A stretch of 6,846 nucleotides of DNA from Pseudomonadota bacterium (GTDB taxonomy: Bacteria > Desulfobacterota > Desulfobulbia > Desulfobulbales > JAGXFP01). A model generated the notes under the pieces. That model searched no databases, had not been told where the DNA came from, and saw nothing but the letters and a program-made list of their open reading frames with translations. The stretch is taken from contig DAOVJK010000167.1 of the NCBI GenBank assembly GCA_030673265.1, positions 1 to 6,846 of the forward strand, given 5' to 3'. The position numbers and the translations under genes were made by a program. This document shows, one piece after another, positions 1 to 5,965 of the stretch; the stretch's first letter is position 1; the number at the start of each line of letters is the position of its first letter.

Positions 1-16
1 GAGACTCCTTCGAACG

Positions 17-55
17 AAAAAAGCAGCGCCATTAGTTTGGCGTTGCTTTTTTTTT
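17..55 (+). terminator. Rho-independent terminator, probably bidirectional
   Basis: A nine-pair stem (AGCAGCGCC at 22-30 with GGCGTTGCT at 39-47, one G-T pair) encloses an eight-base loop. It is followed by an unbroken run of nine T (47-55) on the plus strand. A run of A at 17-22 precedes the stem, so the mirror-image structure also works for leftward transcription. It most likely ends an operon whose genes lie left of the window. No gene end can be recognised in bases 1-16. Confidence 0.85.
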
Positions 56-201
56 GGTACCAATCATGAAACGGGGTCGGTATACTTCGAGAAATTCTGA
101 GACACCATACTTAATTGTTGCTTAACCCAACAGAACTCTACTAAACAAGCGTTCAGACCATTTTCCCTTTTAAAATCTTGATCTCCCGTGCAATCTCTAA
201 T

Positions 202-217
202 ATGGTGCCCGCACCAT
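202..217. promoter_or_regulatory. Perfect dyad ATGGTGC-CC-GCACCAT, possible operator
   Basis: Two perfect seven-base arms (202-208 and 211-217) are separated by CC, about 75 bases before the U32 gene. A -10-like CATAAT lies at 234-239, and the dyad would occupy the place of its -35 box, where no good -35 hexamer exists. That arrangement fits a regulator site. The two-base centre makes a stable RNA hairpin less likely than a protein-binding dyad. No matching regulator is recognised in the window, and the role is inference only. Confidence 0.35.
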
Positions 218-292
218 GAAATCTTCATAGCCACATAATTTACTGCACGAAATGTTTCCCCTAACTGACGTCCCCGAACTTTCCCCGATATT

Positions 293-2584
293 ATGCAAAA
301 AAAAATTGAATTACTGGCACCGGGTGGTGATATTGATTCCATCAAAGCGGCAATTATAGCCGGGGCGGATGCTATCTACTGCGGTCTGGATAGGTTTAAT
401 GCCAGGAACCGGGCCGAGAATATAACTTTTGCAGATCTAAACGGGATTATCAGACTTGCCCATAGCAATGATTGCAAAGTTTTTCTGACCCTGAATATTA
501 TTATAGTTGAGAGTGAAATCCCCGCCCTGATCGGCTTGCTGAACAGATTAATTAATACCAGGATCGATGGCGTTATTGTTCAGGATTTAGGGATGTTTTA
601 TCTGCTCTCTAAATATTTTCCTGGTCTTGAAATTCATGCCTCCACCCAGCTTACCACCCATAATGAAGGGCAGATAAAGTTTTTAAGTAGACTGACTGCT
701 ACGAGAGTTAATCTGTCAAGAGAGTTGAGTCTTGATGAGATAAAAGCTTTAACCTTAACTGCTCATCAACACAGGGTCTTAACTGAAGTATTTGTCCATG
801 GTTCTTACTGTATCTCCTTCTCGGGGATCTGTTATCTTAGTTCTGTTCATGGCGGCAACTCGGGAAATCGGGGCAGATGCAGTCAACCGTGTCGGGATCA
901 ATATTTAACTACTGCGGAAGGTAAAGATTTCCCCCTTAATCTTAAAGATAATTCAGCCTATTTTGATCTAAGGGAGCTAGCCGGGACAGGGGTTGACTCC
1001 ATCAAGATTGAAGGAAGAATAAAAAAGTTTCATTACGTCTATACGGTGGTGAATTCATGGTATAAACAACTCCAAAATTTTTATCGTCACGATAAGCTGA
1101 ATAACGACAACAGCGATCTGCACAAGGTCTTTAACCGGGATTTTTCAAACTCCTTTTTGCAGGGCGATATTAATAAGAGCATGTTTATTGATAATCCCCG
1201 AGATCATTCTGCCACCCATCATGCTGAAATAAATGGCGCTGCCACCGCTGAGAATATAGAACAGGCCAAAAGAGAACTTTATGATCTGAAAACAGAAATT
1301 ATAACTACTGTTAGAAGCAGAATTTCCCAGTTAAGTATCGCACAAGCGCCCTTAACCATAACGGTTTCAGGACAAGCAGGGACACCTTTAAAGGTATCGG
1401 TAAAAACGCCTGAGACTTCATTTGTGGTCCTTTCAGACATTAATCTCGTCAACACCGCTGCATCTCCAGGAAGCAACAGTTTTGCCCCGAAAAACAAGAA
1501 AAACAGTGTCGAGTGCCTCAATTACGAGATGTTATTAACCAGACTTAAAGCCCTGAATGAGACGGAATATTTCATTAGGCATCTGGAATTAGAAAATCTG
1601 CAACCTGATCTTTTTCTGCCTTTTCAAGAGATCACTGCAATAAAGAAGAGAATCTTATTCAGCTTAAATGGTGCAAAAGAAACCGTTGAGCCAATTGCTC
1701 TGCCTCGCTTGAAAAAGGTGCGTAACGTAAGAATTAAACCCGCTCTTTCTCTGTTAATCTCCTCGCAAAAGGATTTACATCTTTGCCATGAGACTAAAGC
1801 CGATATCTATTTTCAACTGCCGAATAGTTTTAAAAATGAGTGCTCCGGTTTTGTCGAACTTTTTAGAAAAAACAATGAATTAATTCCCTGGTTCCCCTCT
1901 GTTTTGATCGGAGAAAACTATCGGGCGGCGCTAGAATTTCTGCACCAGGTGCAACCAAAACTAATTGTCACCAATAATACCGGCATAGCTTATGAAGCCT
2001 GGCAACAGGGAATCTCCTGGATTGCCGGACCCTATCTGAATATTGTCAATTCATTCAGCCTGTTATGTTTAAAGGAAAATTTTAACTGTTATGGGGCATT
2101 TATTTCAAATGAGCTTAAGAAATTTCAGCTAAAGGGTATTAAAAGGTCGGATGATTTTAAACTTTACTATAGTATCTATCACCCTATTGTCCTGCTAACG
2201 AGCAGACAATGTCTGTTTCATCAGGTCACCGGCTGTGAAAAAAACAAGATTGATGATAGATGCATTCAACGGTGTGAAAAACATTCATCGATTACAAATT
2301 TAAAGAATGGCTCGCTCTTTATTGAAAAAACAAAGGGCAACTATCACAGTATTTATAATGAGACCAATTTTTTGAATACAGATATTGTTACAGATGTACC
2401 GGATCTCTTTGCCAGTTTTTTCATTGATCTAAGGGATATAAAAACCGATACTAAAATAGCGATAGATAAAGCAAAAACAGTTAAGCTTTTTATAAATCAT
2501 CTGGCTGGGAATTCCGGCGCAACCGAGGAACTCAAACAAAATATCCATCCCTCAACTGACAGCCAGTATATAAAAGGCATCTAA
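293..2584 (+). CDS. U32 family protein with DUF3656-type extension (RlhA-like, probable Fe-S RNA hydroxylase)
   Basis: The 763-residue protein opens with the typical U32 start KIELLAPGGDIDSIKAAI and the GADAIYCG motif (residues 24-31). It carries the U32 signature EVFVHGSYCISFSGICYLSS at 165-184. Cys173, Cys180, Cys196 and Cys200 match the conserved four-cysteine set of the family. 'DSIKIEGR' (235-242) is the usual end of the U32 core. A DUF3656-like region follows (about 315-460), then a second, divergent barrel-like part (about 480-660) with another cysteine cluster: Cys640, 648, 657, 661. In E. coli, RlhA (23S rRNA C2501) and TrhP (tRNA U34) of this family make 5-hydroxypyrimidines with an Fe-S centre and prephenate. 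The old name 'collagenase-like peptidase' is probably misleading. An RlhA-type role is inferred from length and architecture; RlhA itself is about 100 residues shorter. ATG 293 is the first start after an in-frame stop at 266-268 and gives the expected N-terminus, but no Shine-Dalgarno precedes it. The gene is AT-rich, unlike the next one. No signal peptide is seen, so it is cytoplasmic. Confidence 0.9.
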   Translation: MQKKIELLAPGGDIDSIKAAIIAGADAIYCGLDRFNARNRAENITFADLNGIIRLAHSNDCKVFLTLNIIIVESEIPALIGLLNRLINTRIDGVIVQDLGMFYLLSKYFPGLEIHASTQLTTHNEGQIKFLSRLTATRVNLSRELSLDEIKALTLTAHQHRVLTEVFVHGSYCISFSGICYLSSVHGGNSGNRGRCSQPCRDQYLTTAEGKDFPLNLKDNSAYFDLRELAGTGVDSIKIEGRIKKFHYVYTVVNSWYKQLQNFYRHDKLNNDNSDLHKVFNRDFSNSFLQGDINKSMFIDNPRDHSATHHAEINGAATAENIEQAKRELYDLKTEIITTVRSRISQLSIAQAPLTITVSGQAGTPLKVSVKTPETSFVVLSDINLVNTAASPGSNSFAPKNKKNSVECLNYEMLLTRLKALNETEYFIRHLELENLQPDLFLPFQEITAIKKRILFSLNGAKETVEPIALPRLKKVRNVRIKPALSLLISSQKDLHLCHETKADIYFQLPNSFKNECSGFVELFRKNNELIPWFPSVLIGENYRAALEFLHQVQPKLIVTNNTGIAYEAWQQGISWIAGPYLNIVNSFSLLCLKENFNCYGAFISNELKKFQLKGIKRSDDFKLYYSIYHPIVLLTSRQCLFHQVTGCEKNKIDDRCIQRCEKHSSITNLKNGSLFIEKTKGNYHSIYNETNFLNTDIVTDVPDLFASFFIDLRDIKTDTKIAIDKAKTVKLFINHLAGNSGATEELKQNIHPSTDSQYIKGI

Positions 2585-2664
2585 GAAAAGGTCTTAGCAA
2601 CTGGCTCGGGCTGAGGACACACCAATTTTGTTTATACTTGCCGAATATACATTTATTACATGAC

Positions 2665-2670
2665 AGGAGG
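2665..2670 (+). promoter_or_regulatory. Shine-Dalgarno AGGAGG fixing the start of the nitroreductase gene
   Basis: A perfect AGGAGG lies six bases before ATG 2677. A longer frame opening with TTG at 2638 would put this site inside the coding region and add 13 residues (MPNIHLLHDRRLS) that do not belong to the ferredoxin fold. The start at 2677 is therefore preferred. Confidence 0.85.
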
Positions 2671-2676
2671 CTTAGC

Positions 2677-3495
2677 ATGATCCAGTTCAAGGTAGACGAG
2701 AAACGGTGTATTCAGTGCGGAGAGTGTGCAGCCGATTGCCCGGCTGGGGTAATCGCTATGGAGGAATACCCGACAATGGCCAACGAGGAAGGCTGCCTCC
2801 GGTGCCAGCATTGCCTTGCAATCTGCCCGACGGCTGCCGTCTCTATCCTCGGCCGGAACCCGGACGACAGCACCGCGCTGGAGGGCAACCTGGCCGATCC
2901 CGTCCAACTGGCGACGCTGGTCAAGGGCCGCAGGTCGGTGCGCCGCTACAAGAAGCGGGACCTGCCCGCTGAGCTGATCGACGAACTCCTGGAAGTTTCC
3001 TGGCATGCCCCGACCGGAGTTAACAGTCAGGCCGTACTGTTCACCGTGGTCCGGGAAGGCCGGGTGATGGACAAACTGCGGGCGGAGATGATGGGCGAAC
3101 TGGGCAAGGTGATGGCGGCCGGCCAGTTGACGGACGATTTAGTCGGGCAGTATCTGGGGATGGCCCTCAAGGCCTGGCAGGAGGAGGGGACAGACATTAT
3201 TTTCCGCAGCGCCCCACACCTGCTGCTGACCAGCGCCCCGAAAAGCTCGCCATGCCCGGTTCAGGACACCCATATCGCCCTGACCACCTTTCAATTATTG
3301 GCGCATGCCCGTGGCGTCGGCACCGTCTGGGACGGCATGTTCATGATGGCGCTGGCCGTCTGCCCAGACCTTGCGAAGTGGTTGGCTATCCCCGAAGATC
3401 ATGAGATCGGGTATGCCATGGTCTTCGGCGAGTCGGAGGTAGAATACCATCGAACCGTGCAGCGGGGGCCGGCTCTGGTGAATGTGGTTCAGTGA
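2677..3495 (+). CDS. Ferredoxin-nitroreductase fusion flavoprotein
   Basis: This 272-residue protein has two 4Fe-4S motifs at the N-terminus: CIQCGECAADCP (Cys11, 14, 17, 21) and CLRCQHCLAICP (Cys40, 43, 46, 50). A nitroreductase fold follows from about residue 78. RRSVRRYKKR (85-94) is the usual FMN phosphate-binding segment, APTGVNSQ (111-118) the second FMN contact, and SAPHLLL (178-184) with the region near GVGTVWDG (213-220) completes the core. Proteins of this layout are common in anaerobes. They are thought to pass electrons from ferredoxin-type clusters to FMN and then to an unknown acceptor; the substrate cannot be read from sequence. No signal peptide or membrane segment is seen, so it should be cytosolic. 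The gene is much richer in GC than its neighbours (42 of 60 bases at 2881-2940). It stands alone, 92 bases after the U32 gene and tail-to-tail with the kinase-like gene. No clear promoter or terminator was found. Confidence 0.92.
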   Translation: MIQFKVDEKRCIQCGECAADCPAGVIAMEEYPTMANEEGCLRCQHCLAICPTAAVSILGRNPDDSTALEGNLADPVQLATLVKGRRSVRRYKKRDLPAELIDELLEVSWHAPTGVNSQAVLFTVVREGRVMDKLRAEMMGELGKVMAAGQLTDDLVGQYLGMALKAWQEEGTDIIFRSAPHLLLTSAPKSSPCPVQDTHIALTTFQLLAHARGVGTVWDGMFMMALAVCPDLAKWLAIPEDHEIGYAMVFGESEVEYHRTVQRGPALVNVVQ

Positions 3496-3623
3496 ACAAT
3501 TGCCAAATCACAGAATTCAGAAGCCACAATACTTAATAACGGCGGCAATTAATAGTTATGTGGGACTTGTAAAAAATTGCGGCAGAGACTGTCTCAAGGA
3601 TTACAAGCAGACGGAGGTAGGAT

Positions 3624-4955
3624 TTAGCTGTTTAGCTCGTTGCTTTTAACGCCTGCTAAAATTGGGATGATTACCCCTTTTGTCTTTGGGCCTCGAAAGG
3701 TAAATTCCACCACAGTTTTGTCAATTTCAATTTTTATACCCAGCTCAGGAAGCAAACAGGATGATATTATTACTACAAAATCGATCAAGGAATGATTTTT
3801 CGCATTGCCGTTTTCGCGGATATTTACCAACCTTGCCAGATTTTCCGTATTGATTCCTTGCTGCTTCAGTGAAATCTTGATTTTTTCTTTGTTAATTCTT
3901 GTGGCGGCAACTGTAATGGGCCTTTTATTGTCTTGGGTCAGTTTTTGCACCATGCGGCATATTGCCTTTACAGTTTTCCTCTTATCCGTTAGCAAGGCAA
4001 ATTCAGTTTGTGGATCCTCCAGTTCAATTAAAAAATCGTTGTTTGGATCTTCCGTCTGAATATCTTTTATCAAGCTAGTCAAGGGAATGGACTCAAAATT
4101 AATGACGGTGGCCTTTTTTATATCAGCGAGAGCCAGGTCAAATTGAAGCAGTATTTTTTCAATCTCTCTCGCTTCTTTTACGACATTTTTGGACTTTTCA
4201 GAGCAACTTTCACAATCTCCGCTATTGCCGTTATTGCCGGTCACGGCAATTTTATCAATTCTTCTGCATAATCCACCCATCGAGGTGATTTTATTCCTGA
4301 AAAGATGCGACAAAAGATTAAGCAGATAATCAATGGTTCCTATTTGGGTCTCAATGATTTCTTTGCCGATGATTTCTTTGCCGATTCTGGCCAGAATCTC
4401 ATCCCGCGCTAATTCAATTTTTTCAATTTTATTGCAAAGTACAGCTAAAAAGGCCTTTTTTTCTTGATCGATTTTTCGCGGAGATATGCCATCTACCACG
4501 ATCACCCAAATACCTGACTGGGTTTCAACCTTGGTGAAATATATATCGTTTATGTTGGCGTCTCTGACAAGTTCGGCCATATAATTTGTTCGAGGATCCA
4601 GCGAAGCATTTTCTATATAGAGATTGTCTTTTTCGTCTTCAATTAACTCCCGTAAGGGACCGGACAATTTTTCACGGTTAAACGCTCTTTCTTCCGGGTG
4701 TCTGGCCGATATCCCTTCGGCTATCCTTTCGAGCGTTGTCTCGGTAATTTTAAAGATAACCGAGCGATAATGATCGCTGTCAAAGGCTAACATTATTGCC
4801 AGCGGTAATTTTTTTATAATTTCCTCAAAAGAAGAAACTTCCTCTTGCTCTTGAGCTTGTTTTATTTTTTGCTCTACCCAAATTATAATTTCCCATTTTC
4901 GCAGGGACTCATGGTTAAACAATTTTCTTTCAACATTTTTTGCTATCTTGTCCAT
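3624..4955 (-). CDS. Orphan GAF-DHp protein, degenerate histidine kinase
   Basis: This is a 443-residue cytoplasmic protein with no membrane segment. Residues about 45-190 resemble a GAF domain: 'NASLDPRTNYMAELV' (116-130) and 'SGIWVIVVDG' (147-156) match typical GAF blocks, followed by a helix (165-190) that would form the linker. The H-box is LLSHLFRNKITSMGGLCRRI (214-233), with His217 as the candidate phospho-acceptor. The second DHp helix follows as 'VVKEAREIEKILLQFD' (258-273). Between the helices sits a Gly/Asn/Ser loop with CESC (Cys248, Cys251). The C-terminal part (285-425) lines up with a HATPase_c domain. However, the N-box asparagine is gone (AICRMVQKLTQ, 331-341), the G1 box DxGxGI reads KQQGI (364-368), and the glycine-rich G2 box reads NHSLIDF (387-393). 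Autophosphorylation is therefore unlikely, and a partner kinase or a non-catalytic switch role is inferred. No response regulator is adjacent. The start at 4955 is supported by AAGGGG (4960-4965) four bases upstream. The gene is AT-rich and lies divergent from tetR. Calling it a kinase homologue is fairly safe; the GAF call is by eye. Confidence 0.75.
   Translation of the reverse strand: MDKIAKNVERKLFNHESLRKWEIIIWVEQKIKQAQEQEEVSSFEEIIKKLPLAIMLAFDSDHYRSVIFKITETTLERIAEGISARHPEERAFNREKLSGPLRELIEDEKDNLYIENASLDPRTNYMAELVRDANINDIYFTKVETQSGIWVIVVDGISPRKIDQEKKAFLAVLCNKIEKIELARDEILARIGKEIIGKEIIETQIGTIDYLLNLLSHLFRNKITSMGGLCRRIDKIAVTGNNGNSGDCESCSEKSKNVVKEAREIEKILLQFDLALADIKKATVINFESIPLTSLIKDIQTEDPNNDFLIELEDPQTEFALLTDKRKTVKAICRMVQKLTQDNKRPITVAATRINKEKIKISLKQQGINTENLARLVNIRENGNAKNHSLIDFVVIISSCLLPELGIKIEIDKTVVEFTFRGPKTKGVIIPILAGVKSNELNS
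4354..4385 (-). repeat. Exact 15-bp tandem duplication inside the kinase-like gene
   Basis: The unit ATGATTTCTTTGCCG (plus strand) occurs twice back to back at 4354-4368 and 4369-4383, and the match runs two bases further. It keeps frame and doubles IGKEI at residues 191-200, in the helical linker between the GAF-like part and the H-box. The lack of any mismatch suggests a recent slippage event. Confidence 0.9.
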
Positions 4956-5186
4956 GCTGCCCCTTAACTTTCTTTGATCACTGCTGTTTCATGAAAAAGG
5001 AAACTAATTCAAATAAATAAAGAACCGATGCTTACTTTGTCAGTAGTCTCTGGATTTTTTTCACAACCAAATAATCAGGATATCCGAGACATTTATATAC
5101 TATCACAATTCTAAATCTGATTACTATATTCGTTATTACTTAATCATTGACACCTTTAAGTTGTGCTGCTGAGGAGGTTGTCTGAA

Positions 5187-5264
5187 ATGTATAGCAAGAG
5201 TAGTAATTCCAAATTAGCCCCTCCACTTATTCCTTGCAAATGCTCCCCTAAAACTATAGTGTGA
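5187..5264 (+). CDS. Possible 25-residue small protein or leader peptide upstream of tetR
   Basis: ATG 5187 follows a strong Shine-Dalgarno, GAGGAGG (5171-5177), nine bases away. This is a better ribosome site than either tetR or the U32 gene has. The frame reads MYSKSSNSKLAPPLIPCKCSPKTIV and stops at TGA 5262-5264. That stop lies on the first bases of the tetR operator, 15 bases before the tetR ATG. The peptide is basic, has a CKC motif, and has no membrane segment or run of one amino acid typical of attenuator leaders. It could couple translation into tetR, be an independent small protein, or be the remnant of a lost gene. No family is recognised. The ribosome site is the only positive evidence. 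Confidence 0.35.
   Translation: MYSKSSNSKLAPPLIPCKCSPKTIV
5234..5260 (+). promoter_or_regulatory. Candidate sigma-70 promoter of tetR
   Basis: TTGCAA (5234-5239) and TATAGT (5255-5260) resemble -35 and -10 boxes with a short 15-base spacer. A start of transcription about seven bases after the -10 box would fall near 5267, the centre of the palindrome at 5262-5275. The mRNA would then have a leader of only about a dozen bases, which fits the absence of a Shine-Dalgarno before ATG 5280. The spacer is suboptimal, so this stays tentative. Confidence 0.35.
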
Positions 5265-5275
5265 CCAGCTGGTCA
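5262..5275. promoter_or_regulatory. TetR-type operator, perfect palindrome TGACCAGCTGGTCA
   Basis: This is a perfect 14-base palindrome with seven-base arms and no spacer, four bases before the tetR ATG and directly after the candidate -10 box. Autoregulated TetR/AcrR-family repressors commonly bind such GACC..GGTC dyads at their own promoters. Repressor bound here would cover the predicted transcription start and the ribosome entry region. No second copy was seen upstream of mqnE or the nitroreductase gene, so only autoregulation is supported within this window. Confidence 0.7.
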
Positions 5276-5279
5276 TATT

Positions 5280-5933
5280 ATGGAATCACTTATGTCACCC
5301 ACAAATACCTTTCGAAATTTACAGGAAGACAAGCAGCGTCGGATAACGGCGGCGGCGGTCCATGAGTTTGCCGAATACGGCTTCAAACGGGCTAGTGTTA
5401 ACCGGATTGTCAAAGAGACCGGGATAGCCAAGGGTTCCCTTTATCAGTATTTTATCGGGAAAGAGGCGCTGTACCTGCATGTCTTCACTGACTTTATCGA
5501 GCTGGTCAAGCAGACCGTTAAAGAAAATGAAACGACAGACGATGGGGAGGTATTCAGCCGGATCCGTTTTGTGATTAATGCCGGACTGCAGTTCATCAAG
5601 ACCCACCCCGAATATTTTCGCCTTTACACCCGACTGCTCAGTGAAGCGGAGAGCCCCTGTCGCGCGGAGCTTCTGGCCCAGGTCAGATTTTTTCCGATTG
5701 AATATTTCGAGCCCCTGATCAGGAAAGGGCAGGATGAGGGTTTGATCCGGACCGATGTTTCAGTTGAGCTGATTGTTTTCATGATTGATGCGGTTCTTGA
5801 TCGATTTCTGCTGGTAGTTTCTAATGGGCAAGACAGTGAAGGTATTTGTCCGGATGAGCCCGGCCAGTCTGAGATCGTCATCGATCAAATCATCAGGTTG
5901 CTTGAAGGTGGCATGGCCGTGACGGCCAACTGA
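5280..5933 (+). CDS. TetR/AcrR family transcriptional repressor
   Basis: This 217-residue protein has a classic TetR N-terminal helix-turn-helix at about 16-64: 'RRITAAAVHEFAEYGF' (20-35), then 'ASVNRIVKETGIAKGSLYQYF' split over helices 2 and 3 (38-58), with GSLYQYF as the recognition helix end. The remainder (about 70-205) is the helical ligand-binding and dimer region. It includes 'HPEYFRLYTRLLSE' (109-122), a pattern seen in many TetR proteins of the YsiA/FadR-like kind. The inducer cannot be told. Start 5280 is used here; ATG 5292 (residue 5) is an equally possible start because neither has a good Shine-Dalgarno. The operator palindrome at 5262-5275 argues for autorepression. The next gene, mqnE, begins over 230 bases away beyond a repeat element, so co-transcription is uncertain. 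The gene is GC-richer than the kinase-like gene on its left. A short hairpin at 5914-5928 inside the last codons is not followed by T residues. Confidence 0.93.
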   Translation: MESLMSPTNTFRNLQEDKQRRITAAAVHEFAEYGFKRASVNRIVKETGIAKGSLYQYFIGKEALYLHVFTDFIELVKQTVKENETTDDGEVFSRIRFVINAGLQFIKTHPEYFRLYTRLLSEAESPCRAELLAQVRFFPIEYFEPLIRKGQDEGLIRTDVSVELIVFMIDAVLDRFLLVVSNGQDSEGICPDEPGQSEIVIDQIIRLLEGGMAVTAN

Positions 5934-5965
5934 TATTTGCTGTGCACAAAACTCCCCTTTGCTTC

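Larger units (their letters stand above)
4956..5279. other. AT-rich divergent intergenic region between kinase-like gene and tetR
   Basis: This 324-base region must hold the promoters of both flanking genes. Near the kinase-like start it contains the ten-base palindrome TTTCATGAAA (4987-4996). An eight-base palindrome GGATATCC lies at 5078-5085. A perfect -35-like TTGACA sits at 5147-5152 but has no -10 box at the right distance. The right end holds a small ORF and the tetR control elements, listed separately. No convincing promoter for the kinase-like gene could be picked out among the many A/T hexamers. Confidence 0.6.

Noticed and set aside
1..16. Possible tRNA T-loop on the minus strand (GTTCGAAG)
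   Set aside because: The flanking bases do not form a T-stem, and no acceptor end or CCA is present.
2581..2597. Hairpin CTAAGA-AAAGG-TCTTAG at the U32 stop codon as a terminator
   Set aside because: The stem is only six pairs and AT-rich, and no T-run follows; at most a small mRNA-end structure.
2638..2676. Extended TTG start for the ferredoxin-nitroreductase gene
   Set aside because: The perfect Shine-Dalgarno at 2665-2670 lies within this extension, and the added residues do not fit the fold.
2656..3006. Long frames on the minus strand and in other plus-strand frames over the nitroreductase gene
   Set aside because: They are shadows of a GC-rich coding region, with no domain or ribosome site.
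3498..3550. Inverted repeat AATTGCC / GGCAATT after the nitroreductase gene as a shared terminator for the convergent genes
   Set aside because: The arms are seven bases with a 39-base loop and no T-run next to either arm. No terminator was identified between these two genes.
5147..5152. TTGACA as the promoter of the small ORF and tetR
   Set aside because: A perfect -35 hexamer, but bases 16-18 further on read through the Shine-Dalgarno region with no -10-like sequence.
5914..5928. Perfect hairpin TGGCCGT-G-ACGGCCA as a tetR terminator
   Set aside because: It lies inside the last tetR codons, has a one-base centre, and no T-run follows.
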